Shown: positions 32,654 to 41,746 of the stretch, piece by piece
Layout of the letters: each line of letters starts with the position of its first letter
Position numbering within the stretch: position 1 is the first letter of the stretch
Assembly: GCA_902725215.1 (NCBI GenBank)
Contig: CACUVI010000025.1
Location: forward strand, 44,326 to 108,325
DNA from: Rhodospirillaceae bacterium LM-1
GTDB lineage: Bacteria > Pseudomonadota > Alphaproteobacteria > Rhodospirillales > WMHbin7
Direction of reading: 5' to 3'
Length of the DNA: 64,000 nucleotides
Program-made: the position numbers and the translations under genes
The notes under the pieces: model-generated
Told to the model about the DNA's origin: nothing
Seen by the model: the letters and a program-made list of their open reading frames with translations, nothing else
Databases searched by the model: none

Positions 32654-35044
32654 CTAATACAATATCTCGCGTTTGCCGACATGGTTGGCGGGTCCGACCA
32701 CGCCGCGCGATTCCATCATATCGACCAAACGGGCGGCGCGATTGTAGCCGATCTGCAGATGGCGCTGGATGAAGCTGGTCGAGCATTTCTTTTCGCGCAA
32801 GACCAGATCGAGCGCTTGCTGATACAGCTGGTCGCCGTCCGATTCGCCAGCGTCGGCGCCGGACAATTCCTCTTCCTCGTCCTTGGTCACGTCATCGACA
32901 TAGGCGGGTTCGCCCTGGGCGCGCAGATGATCGGCCACCTGCTCGACCTCGCCGTCGCTGGCGAAGGGGCCGTGCACGCGGGTAATGCGCCCGCCCGCCG
33001 CCATGTACAGCATGTCGCCCTGGCCCAGCAATTGTTCGGCGCCCTGTTCGCCCAAGATGGTGCGGCTGTCGATCTTGCTGGTCACCTGGAAGCTGATGCG
33101 GGTTGGGAAGTTGGCCTTGATGGTGCCGGTGATCACATCGACTGAGGGGCGTTGCGTCGCCATGATCAGATGAATGCCAGCAGCGCGCGCCATCTGCGCC
33201 AAGCGCTGAATGGCGCCTTCGATATCCTTGCCCGCCACCAGCATCAGATCGGCCATTTCATCGACCACCACCACGATATAGGGCAGCGGCGTCAGATTAA
33301 GCGGCTGGTCTTCATAGATCGGCTTGCCGGTCTCGGGATCGAAGCCGGTTTGTACGGTGCGCGAAAGCGGCGTGTTCTTGGCCTTGGCCTCGATCAGGCG
33401 CTGATTGTAGCCCAGCACGTTGCGCACGCCCAATTGGCTCATGGCGCGGTAGCGGTCTTCCATTTCGCGCACCGCCCATTTCAACGCCACCACCGCCTTT
33501 TTGGGATCGGTGACGACGGGGGTGAGCAGATGGGGAATGCCGTCATAGACCGACAATTCCAGCATCTTGGGATCGATCATGATGAAGCGGCACTGCTCGG
33601 GCGACAGGCGATAAAGCAGCGACAAGATCATGGCGTTGACGCCCACCGACTTGCCCGAGCCGGTGGTGCCCGCCACCAGCAAATGCGGCATGCGGGCCAG
33701 ATCGACCAGCACCGGCTGGCCGCCGATATCCTTGCCCAAGGCCAGGGTGAGCGGAGCGGGGGCGCGCTCGAAACTTTCCGAGGCCAGCAACTCGCGCAGG
33801 TAAACGGTTTCGCGCTTGGCGTTGGGCAGTTCGATGCCGATCACGTTGCGCCCGGGAATCACGGCGATGCGCACGCTGATGGCGCTCATGGAACGGGCGA
33901 TGTCGTCGGACAATGCGATGACGCGGCTGGTCTTGGTGCCGGGCGCTGGCTCCAATTCGTAGAGCGTCACCACCGGGCCGGGGCGCACCTTGACGATCTG
34001 TCCCTTGACGCCGAAATCTTCCAGCACCGATTCCAGCAGTTTGGCGTTGTTGGCCAGCGATTCCTCGTTCAAATGTAGGCCCTGTCCCTCCTTGGGCGCG
34101 GGGGCCAGCAGCGACAGCGGCGGCAATTCAAAGGGTGTGACCGCGCCATCGACCAGAGCCAGCGAGCCTTGACGTTCGCGGTCTTTCTTTTCGCGCTTGC
34201 CGGGTTGGGCGCGCTTGGGCGAAGGGGCCACCACCAGGGGCTGAGCCTCTTTGGCGGCGGTGCGGTCAAGCCTGGGTTCGCTGAATTCCTGGTCTGGTTC
34301 CGAGACGGCGTCGTCGAACAGATGCGGCTCGCGCCGGCCCGGCAGATGCGAGGAAATGCGGCGCACCACGGCGACGCCCTCATTGCCGAATCGTCCGGTG
34401 GCCCGCCCGATTCCCAAGAGGCGGCCGCCCAGCGCGCGCCAATCTTCCAGCGACATGGCCAGCGACCAAAGCAGAAGGGCCAGGGCCAGTCCCGCCGACA
34501 GAACGGCGGCGAAGGACAAGGGCAGCGAGGCTTCCGCCTCGTCCAAAAACATTGTTATCGCCCCAACCAGCTTGGCGTCGAGAATCTCGCCCAGAAAGCC
34601 GCCCAGTCGCAATGTCCAGCCGGTGGGAGCGGGCCATTGGGCCAAGGGCAGCGCCGCCAGCAGCAGGCCGACGAACATGGCGGCCAGACGCAAGCCCCAA
34701 AGTGTTAGGGGTTGCAAAAAGAGCAGGCGCAGGCCCCAGACCATGGGCAAAAGGGCCAGCATGGCGCCAGTCAGCCCCAGGCTTTGCAAAATCAGATCGG
34801 AAACCACGGCGCCGCCATAGCCAAGCCGGTTGGCGACCGGCGCCGAGCTGGCGGTGTCCAGCGACGGATCGCTGGCGGAATAGGTAAGAAGGGCGGCGGC
34901 CAGGGCGGCGCCCAGGGCCAGCAGGACCAGCCCGCCCAATTGCACCAGACGGCGCTTGATGAAATCGGCGACGCCCTCGGGCAGGAACTTGCCGTCCGTG
35001 TCGGCGGCGGACCGGCTGGGCAACAGGCGGGTGGCGGCGCTCAT
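32654..35044 (-). CDS. ftsK: DNA translocase FtsK
   Basis: A 796-residue septal DNA pump. Four to five membrane helices fill residues 30-200, then a short linker (200-300, charged). The motor domain has Walker A GTTGSGKS (459-466) and Walker [40 protein letters not shown] follows. The C-terminal gamma winged helix ([35 protein letters not shown]) recognises KOPS and XerD. The start at 35044 overlaps the aminotransferase stop (ATGA). Compared with E. coli the linker is short, as is usual in alphaproteobacteria. Confidence 0.95.
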   Translation of the reverse strand: MSAATRLLPSRSAADTDGKFLPEGVADFIKRRLVQLGGLVLLALGAALAAALLTYSASDPSLDTASSAPVANRLGYGGAVVSDLILQSLGLTGAMLALLPMVWGLRLLFLQPLTLWGLRLAAMFVGLLLAALPLAQWPAPTGWTLRLGGFLGEILDAKLVGAITMFLDEAEASLPLSFAAVLSAGLALALLLWSLAMSLEDWRALGGRLLGIGRATGRFGNEGVAVVRRISSHLPGRREPHLFDDAVSEPDQEFSEPRLDRTAAKEAQPLVVAPSPKRAQPGKREKKDRERQGSLALVDGAVTPFELPPLSLLAPAPKEGQGLHLNEESLANNAKLLESVLEDFGVKGQIVKVRPGPVVTLYELEPAPGTKTSRVIALSDDIARSMSAISVRIAVIPGRNVIGIELPNAKRETVYLRELLASESFERAPAPLTLALGKDIGGQPVLVDLARMPHLLVAGTTGSGKSVGVNAMILSLLYRLSPEQCRFIMIDPKMLELSVYDGIPHLLTPVVTDPKKAVVALKWAVREMEDRYRAMSQLGVRNVLGYNQRLIEAKAKNTPLSRTVQTGFDPETGKPIYEDQPLNLTPLPYIVVVVDEMADLMLVAGKDIEGAIQRLAQMARAAGIHLIMATQRPSVDVITGTIKANFPTRISFQVTSKIDSRTILGEQGAEQLLGQGDMLYMAAGGRITRVHGPFASDGEVEQVADHLRAQGEPAYVDDVTKDEEEELSGADAGESDGDQLYQQALDLVLREKKCSTSFIQRHLQIGYNRAARLVDMMESRGVVGPANHVGKREILY

Positions 35045-36228
35045 GGAGCCTCCAGCAAAGTGGCGGCGATGGCGGCAAGCGCTCGGTCGGTAGTGGGCAG
35101 ATCGTGGACCAGCGCGATGCGCACAAAGGGCGCGCCAGGATTGCGCCCATTGGCGCTGGGCCGGGATAGATAAGCGCCCGGCAGAACGCGGATGCCGGTT
35201 TTTTGCCACAGCTTTTTTGCAGCCGCTTCGCCATCGCCAACATCAAGCCAGATGAAGAAGCCGCCCTCGGGCCTAGCAAAGCCGGGATGGCGGCCAAGAT
35301 GGCGTTCGGCCAAGTCAAGCTTGGCACGATAAAGCCGCTGATTCTCGGTCACATGCGCTTCGTCGTTCCACAGCGCCGTCGAGGCGGACAAGACAGGCAA
35401 AGCAAGCGTGGCGCCGCCGTAGGAGCGCAGGCGCGAGAAGGCCTCGATCAGCTTGGCGTCGCCCGCCACGAAGCCCGAACGCAGGCCGGGCACGCTGGAG
35501 CGTTTGGACAGGGAATGAAAGACCAGCACGTTGTCGAAGGACTTGCTCAGATCCCAGGCGGCCTGCAGCGCGCCGGGCGGCGGCGCCATGTCCCAGATTT
35601 CGGCATAGCATTCATCGACCGCCAGAACGAAACCATGCTGGCGGGCGGTGGCGATGGCGGTTTCCAGCTGCTTGAGATTGGCCACCGACCCTTGCGGATT
35701 GGCGGGCGAGCACAGATAGGCCAGCGCCGTGCGTTCCAGGATGGAGGGCGGCACGCGTGAAAAATCGGGCACGCCTTGGGGGGCGTCCACCATCACCGGT
35801 TCGGCCCCGGATAGAACGGCGGCCCCGAAATAGACCTGATAGAAGGGGTTGGGAATCAGCACGGCGGGCACATGGCCCCGCTTGCTGTCGGGCACGCACA
35901 TCTGGGCGGCTAGGTACAAGGCCTCGCGGGTTCCGGCGACGGGAAGGATCATCTTGTCGGCATCGAGCGCCTGGGCGGGCAGGCCATAGCGGCGCTTCAG
36001 CCAGTTTCCGGCGCTGGCCCTGAAGTCGGGCGTGCCCTGCACGGGCGGATACTTGCCCCACAGATGGGCCGATGCGTTCAGGGCATCGGCCAGCAGGGCC
36101 GGGGCGGCATGCTGCGGCTCGCCGATCGACATGATCAAGGGCTCGCCCCCTGGTTCCAGCCCGTTCAACAGGGCGGCCAGGCGGGTGAAAGGATAGTCGG
36201 CCAGTTGTTCAAGACGCGGGTTTAGCAT
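35041..36228 (-). CDS. dapC: Class I/II aminotransferase, DapC-like
   Basis: A 395-residue PLP enzyme of fold type I. The PLP lysine lies in [22 protein letters not shown], a segment typical of N-succinyl-diaminopimelate aminotransferases; [12 protein letters not shown] and VDECYAEI carry the substrate Asn and PLP-pairing Asp. The likely step is in lysine/diaminopimelate synthesis. ATG 36228 is preferred to GTG 36231. It is upstream of ftsK with a 4-base overlap. The exact substrate is inferred from the motif. Confidence 0.85.
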   Translation of the reverse strand: MLNPRLEQLADYPFTRLAALLNGLEPGGEPLIMSIGEPQHAAPALLADALNASAHLWGKYPPVQGTPDFRASAGNWLKRRYGLPAQALDADKMILPVAGTREALYLAAQMCVPDSKRGHVPAVLIPNPFYQVYFGAAVLSGAEPVMVDAPQGVPDFSRVPPSILERTALAYLCSPANPQGSVANLKQLETAIATARQHGFVLAVDECYAEIWDMAPPPGALQAAWDLSKSFDNVLVFHSLSKRSSVPGLRSGFVAGDAKLIEAFSRLRSYGGATLALPVLSASTALWNDEAHVTENQRLYRAKLDLAERHLGRHPGFARPEGGFFIWLDVGDGEAAAKKLWQKTGIRVLPGAYLSRPSANGRNPGAPFVRIALVHDLPTTDRALAAIAATLLEAP

Positions 36229-36268
36229 CACGCTCCAGAATATAACGGGATTTTCTCAAGAACAAAAC

Positions 36269-36298
36269 CAAAAAAGACCCTGCGGGTATGCCGCAGGG
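36269..36298 (-). terminator. Rho-independent terminator of the hemerythrin-like operon
   Basis: On the minus strand a perfect 8-bp stem (36291-36298 with 36278-36285, loop CATAC) is followed by TCTTTTTT (36277-36270). It lies about 150 bases past the hemerythrin-like gene and before the aminotransferase gene. Confidence 0.85.
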
Positions 36299-36446
36299 CC
36301 TAGTCCGAAAGCGGGAGGAGTGATCAAACGAGGCAAAGCCACTTGGCATGGCAGCCCGGAATACAAACTCCTGAATTCAAGCCGGACAAGCCTAGCCGGG
36401 CGGAGTCCCGTAGGATTGAAATTAACAAAAGGGCGTAAAGAAAGGA

Positions 36447-36872
36447 TTAAGAGCGGTTGGTGTCGGAATAGCCGAAGGCCTCGACATAGGATTTGAAATT
36501 GATGTCGCCCTTCAACAGATATTCGATCAAGGCTTTTTGCATCTCGCGAGCCAGCAAGACGGCCTTGTCGGATGGGCTGGACATCTGATCGATCAGTTCC
36601 TGGACCCTGGCAAGGCTGTCTTGCTGGGCGGCAAGAATCTCCTCGGCATTGGGATAGCAAATTCGCTCAAGAAAGGCCTTCTCGCGGGCGCAATGGTCAT
36701 GGCATAAGGCCATCAGCGCATCGCCCAACTCCTTTGCCCTTTCCATGCGCTTTGCGCCCAGGACAATTTCCAGCTCGGTCAAAATTTCGATAAATTTCTT
36801 ATGGTCGTTGTCGAATTCGACAACGCCGACACTCATGATATTCAGCCAGTGAAACTGATGGTTAAAGCTCAA
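36447..36872 (-). CDS. Hemerythrin-like protein with missing iron ligands
   Basis: A 141-residue four-helix protein of the bacteriohemerythrin family (N-terminal FHWLNIMSVGVVEFDNDHKKF). His24 and a helix-2 site (HDHCAREKAFLE with His58/His60 and Glu64) are present, but the H-x3-H pair of helix 3 is replaced (YPNAEEILAAQQ), and the final HI-x3-D of helix 4 reads KGDINFKSY. A normal di-iron oxygen site is therefore unlikely. It starts with TTG overlapping the DUF971 stop. It may be a redox or signalling relic. Confidence 0.8.
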   Translation of the reverse strand: MSFNHQFHWLNIMSVGVVEFDNDHKKFIEILTELEIVLGAKRMERAKELGDALMALCHDHCAREKAFLERICYPNAEEILAAQQDSLARVQELIDQMSSPSDKAVLLAREMQKALIEYLLKGDINFKSYVEAFGYSDTNRS

Positions 36873-37252
36873 TCCCTTCTCTCTGGCTCACGAGAAAGCC
36901 CGGCCGACGCCAGCTCGGCCTCGTAGGCTTGCCACATATCGCCCTGGCGCATCCCGTAATCGTATAGCAGATCCCAGCTATATAGTCCACTATCGTGTAG
37001 ATCGTCGAAGACCAATTTGACGGCGTAATTGCCCACCGGCTTCACTTCCAGAATGCCGACATGCTTGCGACCCGAAACCAGTTTCCTTTCGGCGGGGGAA
37101 TGGCCCTGGACCTCGGCCGAAGGGCTGTTGACGCGCAGAAATTCCGCGGGAAAAGCGAAGTGCAGCCCATCCTCGAAGGTGACTTCCAGGCTTTTTTCGG
37201 CGCGCTTCAGGCGGATTTCCAGCGGCCAGTGTTTGGTGCCGAATTCGGTCAT
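36869..37252 (-). CDS. DUF971 / gamma-butyrobetaine hydroxylase-like N-domain protein
   Basis: A 127-residue protein of the DUF971 family, homologous to the small zinc/iron-binding N-terminal domain of butyrobetaine hydroxylases. Typical segments: WPLEIRLKRAEKSLEVTFEDG, FPAEFLRVNSPSAEVQGH, VGNYAVKLVFDDLHDSGLYSWDLLYDYG. Family members are often linked to Fe-S protein assembly. It lies 4 bases after the Trm112 gene and overlaps the hemerythrin-like gene, so the four genes cnoX-trm112-DUF971-hemerythrin form one unit. Confidence 0.9.
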   Translation of the reverse strand: MTEFGTKHWPLEIRLKRAEKSLEVTFEDGLHFAFPAEFLRVNSPSAEVQGHSPAERKLVSGRKHVGILEVKPVGNYAVKLVFDDLHDSGLYSWDLLYDYGMRQGDMWQAYEAELASAGLSREPERRD

Positions 37253-37256
37253 GGCG

Positions 37257-37454
37257 TCAGGCTTTCGGTTGATCCAGGGGCCTGGCTTCGTCAGCCAGCA
37301 TGATGGGGATGCCGTCGCGGATGGGATAGGCCAACCCCGCCTGCTGGCTGATCAATTCCTGCGCCGCCCGGTCGTAGGACAAAGGCCCCTTGGTCAAGGG
37401 GCAGACCAGGATTTCCAGCAGCTTGGGGTCGATCTCGGGATGTGGCTGGTTCAT
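37257..37454 (-). CDS. Trm112 family protein
   Basis: A 65-residue protein of the Trm112/UPF0434 type: [20 protein letters not shown] and the C-terminal [19 protein letters not shown]. These proteins activate methyltransferases or help fold partners; in bacteria the role is not settled. AAGGAG stands 6-7 bases upstream of ATG 37454, which fixes the start. Only one cysteine is kept, as in other alphaproteobacterial members, so zinc binding as in eukaryotic Trm112 is unlikely. Confidence 0.92.
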   Translation of the reverse strand: MNQPHPEIDPKLLEILVCPLTKGPLSYDRAAQELISQQAGLAYPIRDGIPIMLADEARPLDQPKA

Positions 37455-37468
37455 CTGACGCTCCTTGA

Positions 37469-38419
37469 TTACGAAAAAAGAATGGCCGACAGCTTGCGCC
37501 GCGATTCGATGGTGAGCGGATCGGTTTGGCCGAAAGCGTCGAAAAAGGTGACAAGCTGCTTGCGTGCCGCTTCGTCGTTCCATTTGCGGTCACGCTTGAT
37601 GATTTCAAGCAATTCATCGACAGCGGCTTCACGCTCGTCGCTGGCGAAATAGGCCAGAGCCAGATCGAAGCGGATCTGATGGTCCTGGGGGTTTTCTGCC
37701 AGCTTGCGGCGCAAATCGGCTGTGCTGCCGGTCTTTTCAAGTTGGCGAGCCAGATCCAGCGCCGCCCGGGCGGCCAGAATGGCGGCATGGGTTTGCAGCT
37801 TGGCGGGGGCTTGATCCAAGAAACGCTGCGCCTGCTCCAACTGTCCGGCCTTGATTTCGGTGCGCACAAGGCCCGCCAGGGCCTCGGCGCTTTCAGGATC
37901 ATGGGCCAAGATCTGGGCGAAAATCTGGGCGGCCCCGGCGGCGTCGCCCTGGGTCAGCATTTCCTCGGCCACCGCCAGGGCCTGGGCCAGTTGATCGACC
38001 GGCGCCGTATCGCCCAGAAGGCGCGTGATGAAGTCCTTGATCTGGCTTTCGGGCAAAGCGCCCGCAAAAGCATCGACCGGCTGGCCGTTTTTGAAAGCAT
38101 AGACCGTGGGTACCGATTGAATGCCCAACTGCTGGGCCAAGGGCTGGTTCTTGTCGACATCGATCTTGACCAGACGCACGGCGCCGTTCATCTGGCGCAC
38201 CACCTTTTCCAGGGCAGGCCCCAGCTGCTTGCAGGGACCGCACCAAGTGGCCCAGAAATCGACCAGGATCAGCGCCGACTTCGAAGCTTCGATGACATCG
38301 GCCATGAAGGCGTTCATGCTGGACTCTTTGATCAAATCCCCAGCAGGCGCCGTGGCTGCGCCTACGCCTGCGCTTGCGCCGGGCGCGCCCGCTCCATCCT
38401 TGCCGATAATGAATTCCAT
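37469..38419 (-). CDS. cnoX: Co-chaperone/thioredoxin CnoX (YbbN type)
   Basis: A 316-residue protein: a thioredoxin domain (about 35-140) with active WCGPC (Cys60 and Cys63), [23 protein letters not shown], followed by TPR-like helices ([43 protein letters not shown]). CnoX/YbbN protects proteins from oxidative aggregation and hands them to GroEL; E. coli CnoX has lost CGPC but alphaproteobacterial members keep it. The Gly/Ala-rich first 30 residues are a family-typical extension. First gene of the four-gene unit. Confidence 0.92.
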   Translation of the reverse strand: MEFIIGKDGAGAPGASAGVGAATAPAGDLIKESSMNAFMADVIEASKSALILVDFWATWCGPCKQLGPALEKVVRQMNGAVRLVKIDVDKNQPLAQQLGIQSVPTVYAFKNGQPVDAFAGALPESQIKDFITRLLGDTAPVDQLAQALAVAEEMLTQGDAAGAAQIFAQILAHDPESAEALAGLVRTEIKAGQLEQAQRFLDQAPAKLQTHAAILAARAALDLARQLEKTGSTADLRRKLAENPQDHQIRFDLALAYFASDEREAAVDELLEIIKRDRKWNDEAARKQLVTFFDAFGQTDPLTIESRRKLSAILFS

Positions 38420-38513
38420 GGCTTAGAGACCCCTTTGCGGCTTGAACCGCCCATTAGATGGAGCGAATAAGGACAAAGCGCAAGGGCAAAGAGCCGGTTG
38501 CGCGATAAGGGGC

Positions 38514-38541
38514 TTGCAAAGACGTCTCTTTTGCGTATGAT
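38514..38541 (+). promoter_or_regulatory. Predicted promoter of tRNA-Gly
   Basis: TTGCAA (38514-38519), 16-base spacer, TATGAT (38536-38541). It lies about 42 bases upstream of the tRNA 5' end. Confidence 0.55.
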
Positions 38542-38583
38542 GCGCGCCTTCCCGCGCCTTTTGGGACGGGAACACGCCATCGA

Positions 38584-38658
38584 GCGGGCGTAGCTCAGGG
38601 GTAGAGCACAACCTTGCCAAGGTTGGGGTCGAGGGTTCGAATCCCTTCGCCCGCTCCA
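38584..38658 (+). tRNA. tRNA-Gly (GCC anticodon)
   Basis: A full cloverleaf: acceptor stem GCGGGCG (38584-38590) with CGCCCGC (38648-38654), D arm GCTC..GAGC, anticodon stem CAACC/GGTTG with loop TTGCCAA, T arm GAGGG-TTCGAAT-CCCTT, discriminator T and encoded CCA (38656-38658). The anticodon GCC reads GGC and GGU. tRNA genes are common integration sites, and the next 4 kb are accessory genes. Confidence 0.97.
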
Positions 38659-38708
38659 AATTTCCAAATGATATCAATGTGTTAGCGCCGGGGTCTGCCC
38701 GCTGAGCG

Positions 38709-41075
38709 TTATAACTTGCTTGCAGTCGCCTTTGGAATAGGGATGCCGACGGCTATGACCGCCAGAGAGGCATCCGAATTGTGCCGCACAGCTATGTCCG
38801 CGTCGGGCGTTGAAGGGTCCGATGCCCTATACTGGGCCAAAAGAATCGAAATGCGGCCAAATCCACCTGTCGAATACCACATAGATTGGGCGGCATAATC
38901 TTCCTGAATTTTAGCAAGTGAAGTCTCTTTCGACTTCAATTCGATCACGAGCTGAATGTTGGACGATTTGGACTGTAGAACGATGTCAGTGATCCCCAGC
39001 GGTACTTGGGCGTGTTCGACGACAGTGAACTCGCTGTTTGCAACTTCGTCAGTCTCGACGAAAGTTTTAAAGTCCTTCTGCATTGTCGCTTCGGTTTCCC
39101 AAGAGGGGTTGGGAGCGCCCGCCCGCCCCTGCCTGAATCGCAAGACTAGGTCGAGGGCGCTGATCGCTGCCTCCGCATCGGGGTAATAGCACATCGGAAG
39201 GTTGATGCCGCTGATTTCCTGGGACAATCGATCACATGCCTGAATGACGTCTTCATTGCGCCAAGGCAAACTTCGAAAGGCCAGTTTGAAAGTCGCGGCT
39301 GGTATAAAAAGCCTGTCGTCGAGGACATGAAGCAGACCATCGGCAATTCTGACGACGTCCTTATTCGATTCGAAGCGCTGGCGTGCCGCTTTCAATTCAT
39401 CGATAAAAATGGAACGCTCTATCTTCGCATGGTCCAGCGCCTCCGAGGCAACGACCAGATTTAATTTCTCGGCAAAATAGAGAGCGGCGGCGGCGGCGAC
39501 TTTCTCCCTGTCTTGAGGCGCCGCGAAAACCCAGGCCGCCAACTTGGCGTCCTGATAGGCATTGGACAGCTGCTCGACGTTGAAATGCGCCGAAATCGGC
39601 GGCGGCGGCTTGTCCTTGGAATGGGCGTTGTTGTGGAATTGCGCCACCCACAAGGCGGGATCCTCCTTGATGGGGTTGGGCTTGCTCCAATCGACGATCA
39701 CATCGTCGGGATATTCAGCCCCCGCAATTTGAGCAATTGCCTTGTTGAAAGTATCCAGATTGGCGGGTACTAGGCTGTCCGCTTGTTCAAAGGCCTTGGT
39801 CAGAGTGATGGGAAGGCGAGCGGATAGGTTGTCGTAGCCGGCAAGATACCGGCGAACCAGCGCCAGCGCGCGCTGGGGCAGGTTGCGCTTGATAAAAACG
39901 CGGCTGATTGTTTTGCCATTCTTCTCATTCAAACGCATCAGTCGATCTAGGACCGCGTCGTCCCCGCAATCATTATAGAGGAGCTCAAGGAAACCTGGCT
40001 TTTCCATCGAGTTGCCCTGTTGCTCGAGCAGGCGCTCCATTCTCTGTTCGGCGGCTCGGATTTTAGGATGGGAGTAAAGCCTGTCGTGCAGATAGGCGCG
40101 CGTCATGACGAACATCTCGACGGCTGCGACGCCGCCGCGCTTGATGCCCAGGACATAGTGATCGATCGTCTTGTCGCCTAATTTTTCATGAACCTTCAGA
40201 ACGGTCAGTTGGTTGATCAGCCTTTCTACGTCGGCGGCTACGGGAATTCCGGCAAATAGAGAATCGCGGCTAACGTAATCGAGTTTGTCGGCGTCCAATT
40301 CTCCGGAAATGATCGAGCGCATGAAGTCGTCGTGGACGGTTTCACTGCCGCCGCACGCTTCCCAGGGATAGCCGCGAATCATGGCTGCAATTCTTGGAAT
40401 GTTGTCGTTGGTGATGCCATAATCGGCCAGGAGTCTCTCGACCTCCTCGGACAAGACTAGAAGAACCGAGGCGATTTCCGCAGCGGGTATTTTTTTCAGC
40501 CTTGGGCGTGTAAGGGCAGCGGGTTTGAGAGAGTGTGGCGGCGTATAGGCGTTGGGCATTGGCAGATGCTGGTCGAGACGGTCAAAGAGCAGGTTTAGCT
40601 CCTTGTCAAATATCCGGTTCAGCACCCTCTCTCCGACATGGCTGAAAGCCGGGTGACCAACATCATGCATGAGGGCGGCAAGCCGTACGACCTTTCTGTA
40701 CTCGCTTTTCGGGCTGCCACCCGCCGCTTCTTTTGCGGCCAGCAGCTGGTCGAAGATCCGGCTGGCCGCCTTGACACACCCAATGCTGTGATCGAACCTA
40801 GTGTGCTGCGCCCCCGAGTAAACGAGATATGCTAGGCCCAACTGGCGGACTCTCCGCAGCCGCTGTAAGAGCGGCATGTCCATCAGATCAACTTCGACAG
40901 GTTCAAGGGGAATGGAATGCCAAACGGGGTCGGTAAGTTCCTTCGTCTTTCGGCCTCGCTTTTCCCCGACCGACCGTTTTGCCAAATCTTCCCAGAAGAA
41001 TTTAGTCAATACCGGACAATTCGCCTTTAGGTCGCTGCGAAGGGCAGCAAGGTCAAACGCTTTGGTCTCCGGCAA
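38709..41075 (-). CDS. HD phosphohydrolase (SAMHD1/dGTPase-like) with C-terminal PD-(D/E)XK nuclease domain
   Basis: A 788-residue protein. The N-terminal HD domain has all metal ligands in the SAMHD1/dGTPase order: HTRFDHSIG (His96), ALMHDVGHPAFSH (His137-Asp138) and GELDADKLDYVSRDS (Asp263/266 region). About 300 residues of helical linker follow, then a C-terminal nuclease core LGITDIVL (Asp697) and IQLVIELKSKE (Glu712-x-Lys714) of PD-(D/E)XK type. The start is TTG 41075 with GGGGG upstream; no ATG comes before residue 65. It follows a small gene by 20 bases. Together they look like a nucleotide-depleting or nuclease defence module; function is inferred. Confidence 0.82.
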   Translation of the reverse strand: MPETKAFDLAALRSDLKANCPVLTKFFWEDLAKRSVGEKRGRKTKELTDPVWHSIPLEPVEVDLMDMPLLQRLRRVRQLGLAYLVYSGAQHTRFDHSIGCVKAASRIFDQLLAAKEAAGGSPKSEYRKVVRLAALMHDVGHPAFSHVGERVLNRIFDKELNLLFDRLDQHLPMPNAYTPPHSLKPAALTRPRLKKIPAAEIASVLLVLSEEVERLLADYGITNDNIPRIAAMIRGYPWEACGGSETVHDDFMRSIISGELDADKLDYVSRDSLFAGIPVAADVERLINQLTVLKVHEKLGDKTIDHYVLGIKRGGVAAVEMFVMTRAYLHDRLYSHPKIRAAEQRMERLLEQQGNSMEKPGFLELLYNDCGDDAVLDRLMRLNEKNGKTISRVFIKRNLPQRALALVRRYLAGYDNLSARLPITLTKAFEQADSLVPANLDTFNKAIAQIAGAEYPDDVIVDWSKPNPIKEDPALWVAQFHNNAHSKDKPPPPISAHFNVEQLSNAYQDAKLAAWVFAAPQDREKVAAAAALYFAEKLNLVVASEALDHAKIERSIFIDELKAARQRFESNKDVVRIADGLLHVLDDRLFIPAATFKLAFRSLPWRNEDVIQACDRLSQEISGINLPMCYYPDAEAAISALDLVLRFRQGRAGAPNPSWETEATMQKDFKTFVETDEVANSEFTVVEHAQVPLGITDIVLQSKSSNIQLVIELKSKETSLAKIQEDYAAQSMWYSTGGFGRISILLAQYRASDPSTPDADIAVRHNSDASLAVIAVGIPIPKATASKL

Positions 41076-41095
41076 GAAGCCCCCGTCTTAAAATG

Positions 41096-41515
41096 TCAGG
41101 ATGGTTTCAGCTTGCTAATCACGCCGTCAAGCCAACCAAGCTCCTCCCTGAAGTCATCTTGATAACTATCCAGGAACCAACCAGCCCAGTAGGGAGTCAG
41201 GCGCGTGTCGCACGGCACATGCGAGGGATTCGGTCGCTCGACAAGACCGACGCGCTGACCGGCGACCAAGAAATCCGTGATCTCAACAATTTCCGGGTCC
41301 TGCAACCGATAGTCGGCATGAAGGAGTTGGCGAACCTGCGTGGGCGCATTTTCGTAACTGTCGAGAAAAAGCCTGTTGAGCGCACCCTTTTCCGGCAGGC
41401 GGCTCTTGCCGTGCCGTTTCGACCATTGAAGGATGAACAGCTTTCCAAGAAGGTCCGCCGTCAATTCTGGTCCGCGCAGCTCTTGGGCAAACGGGTCGAA
41501 ATTTTCCGCTGCCAT
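41096..41515 (-). CDS. Hypothetical protein, partner of the HD/nuclease gene
   Basis: A 139-residue soluble protein, not recognised. It is rich in charged and aromatic residues (WAGWFLDSYQDDFREELGWLDGVI at the C-terminus) without signal or membrane segment. The ribosome binding site GGGGGAGGAAT just before ATG 41515 is very strong. It lies 20 bases upstream of the HD/PD-(D/E)XK gene on the same strand, so the two are surely co-expressed. It could sense the trigger or restrain the HD enzyme. Confidence 0.65.
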   Translation of the reverse strand: MAAENFDPFAQELRGPELTADLLGKLFILQWSKRHGKSRLPEKGALNRLFLDSYENAPTQVRQLLHADYRLQDPEIVEITDFLVAGQRVGLVERPNPSHVPCDTRLTPYWAGWFLDSYQDDFREELGWLDGVISKLKPS

Positions 41516-41653
41516 ATTCCTCCCCCAAGTCCAGCCGCCCCTTCGTGGGAAAGCGGGACGAAACTTAGCATCTAGCCGCCAAGGCTTCTACACCATTCGC
41601 AGGCGGGACGTCGATCGCTCGCTATCCGCACTGCCATCACGACATGCTCTACC

Positions 41654-41672
41654 TTGACTCGTAACGAGTCAA
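41654..41672. promoter_or_regulatory. Perfect palindrome overlapping a -35 box
   Basis: TTGACTCGT-A-ACGAGTCAA, two 9-bp arms with a single central base. The left arm begins with TTGACT, and TATCCT (41678-41683) is 18 bases on, so the site could be the operator/promoter of the ribbon-helix-helix gene at 41747. It lies in the divergent region between that gene and the HD cassette. Confidence 0.5.
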
Positions 41673-41746
41673 GAAAATATCCTTCCCAAAGGGGCTATGA
41701 CCGAATGGCAAAGCCAGTATTTATCAATTGATAATGGTGCAGAATT

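Noticed and set aside
33152-34078. 308-codon plus-strand frame opposite ftsK
   Set aside because: Low-information His/Gln-rich shadow; ftsK motor motifs lie on the other strand.
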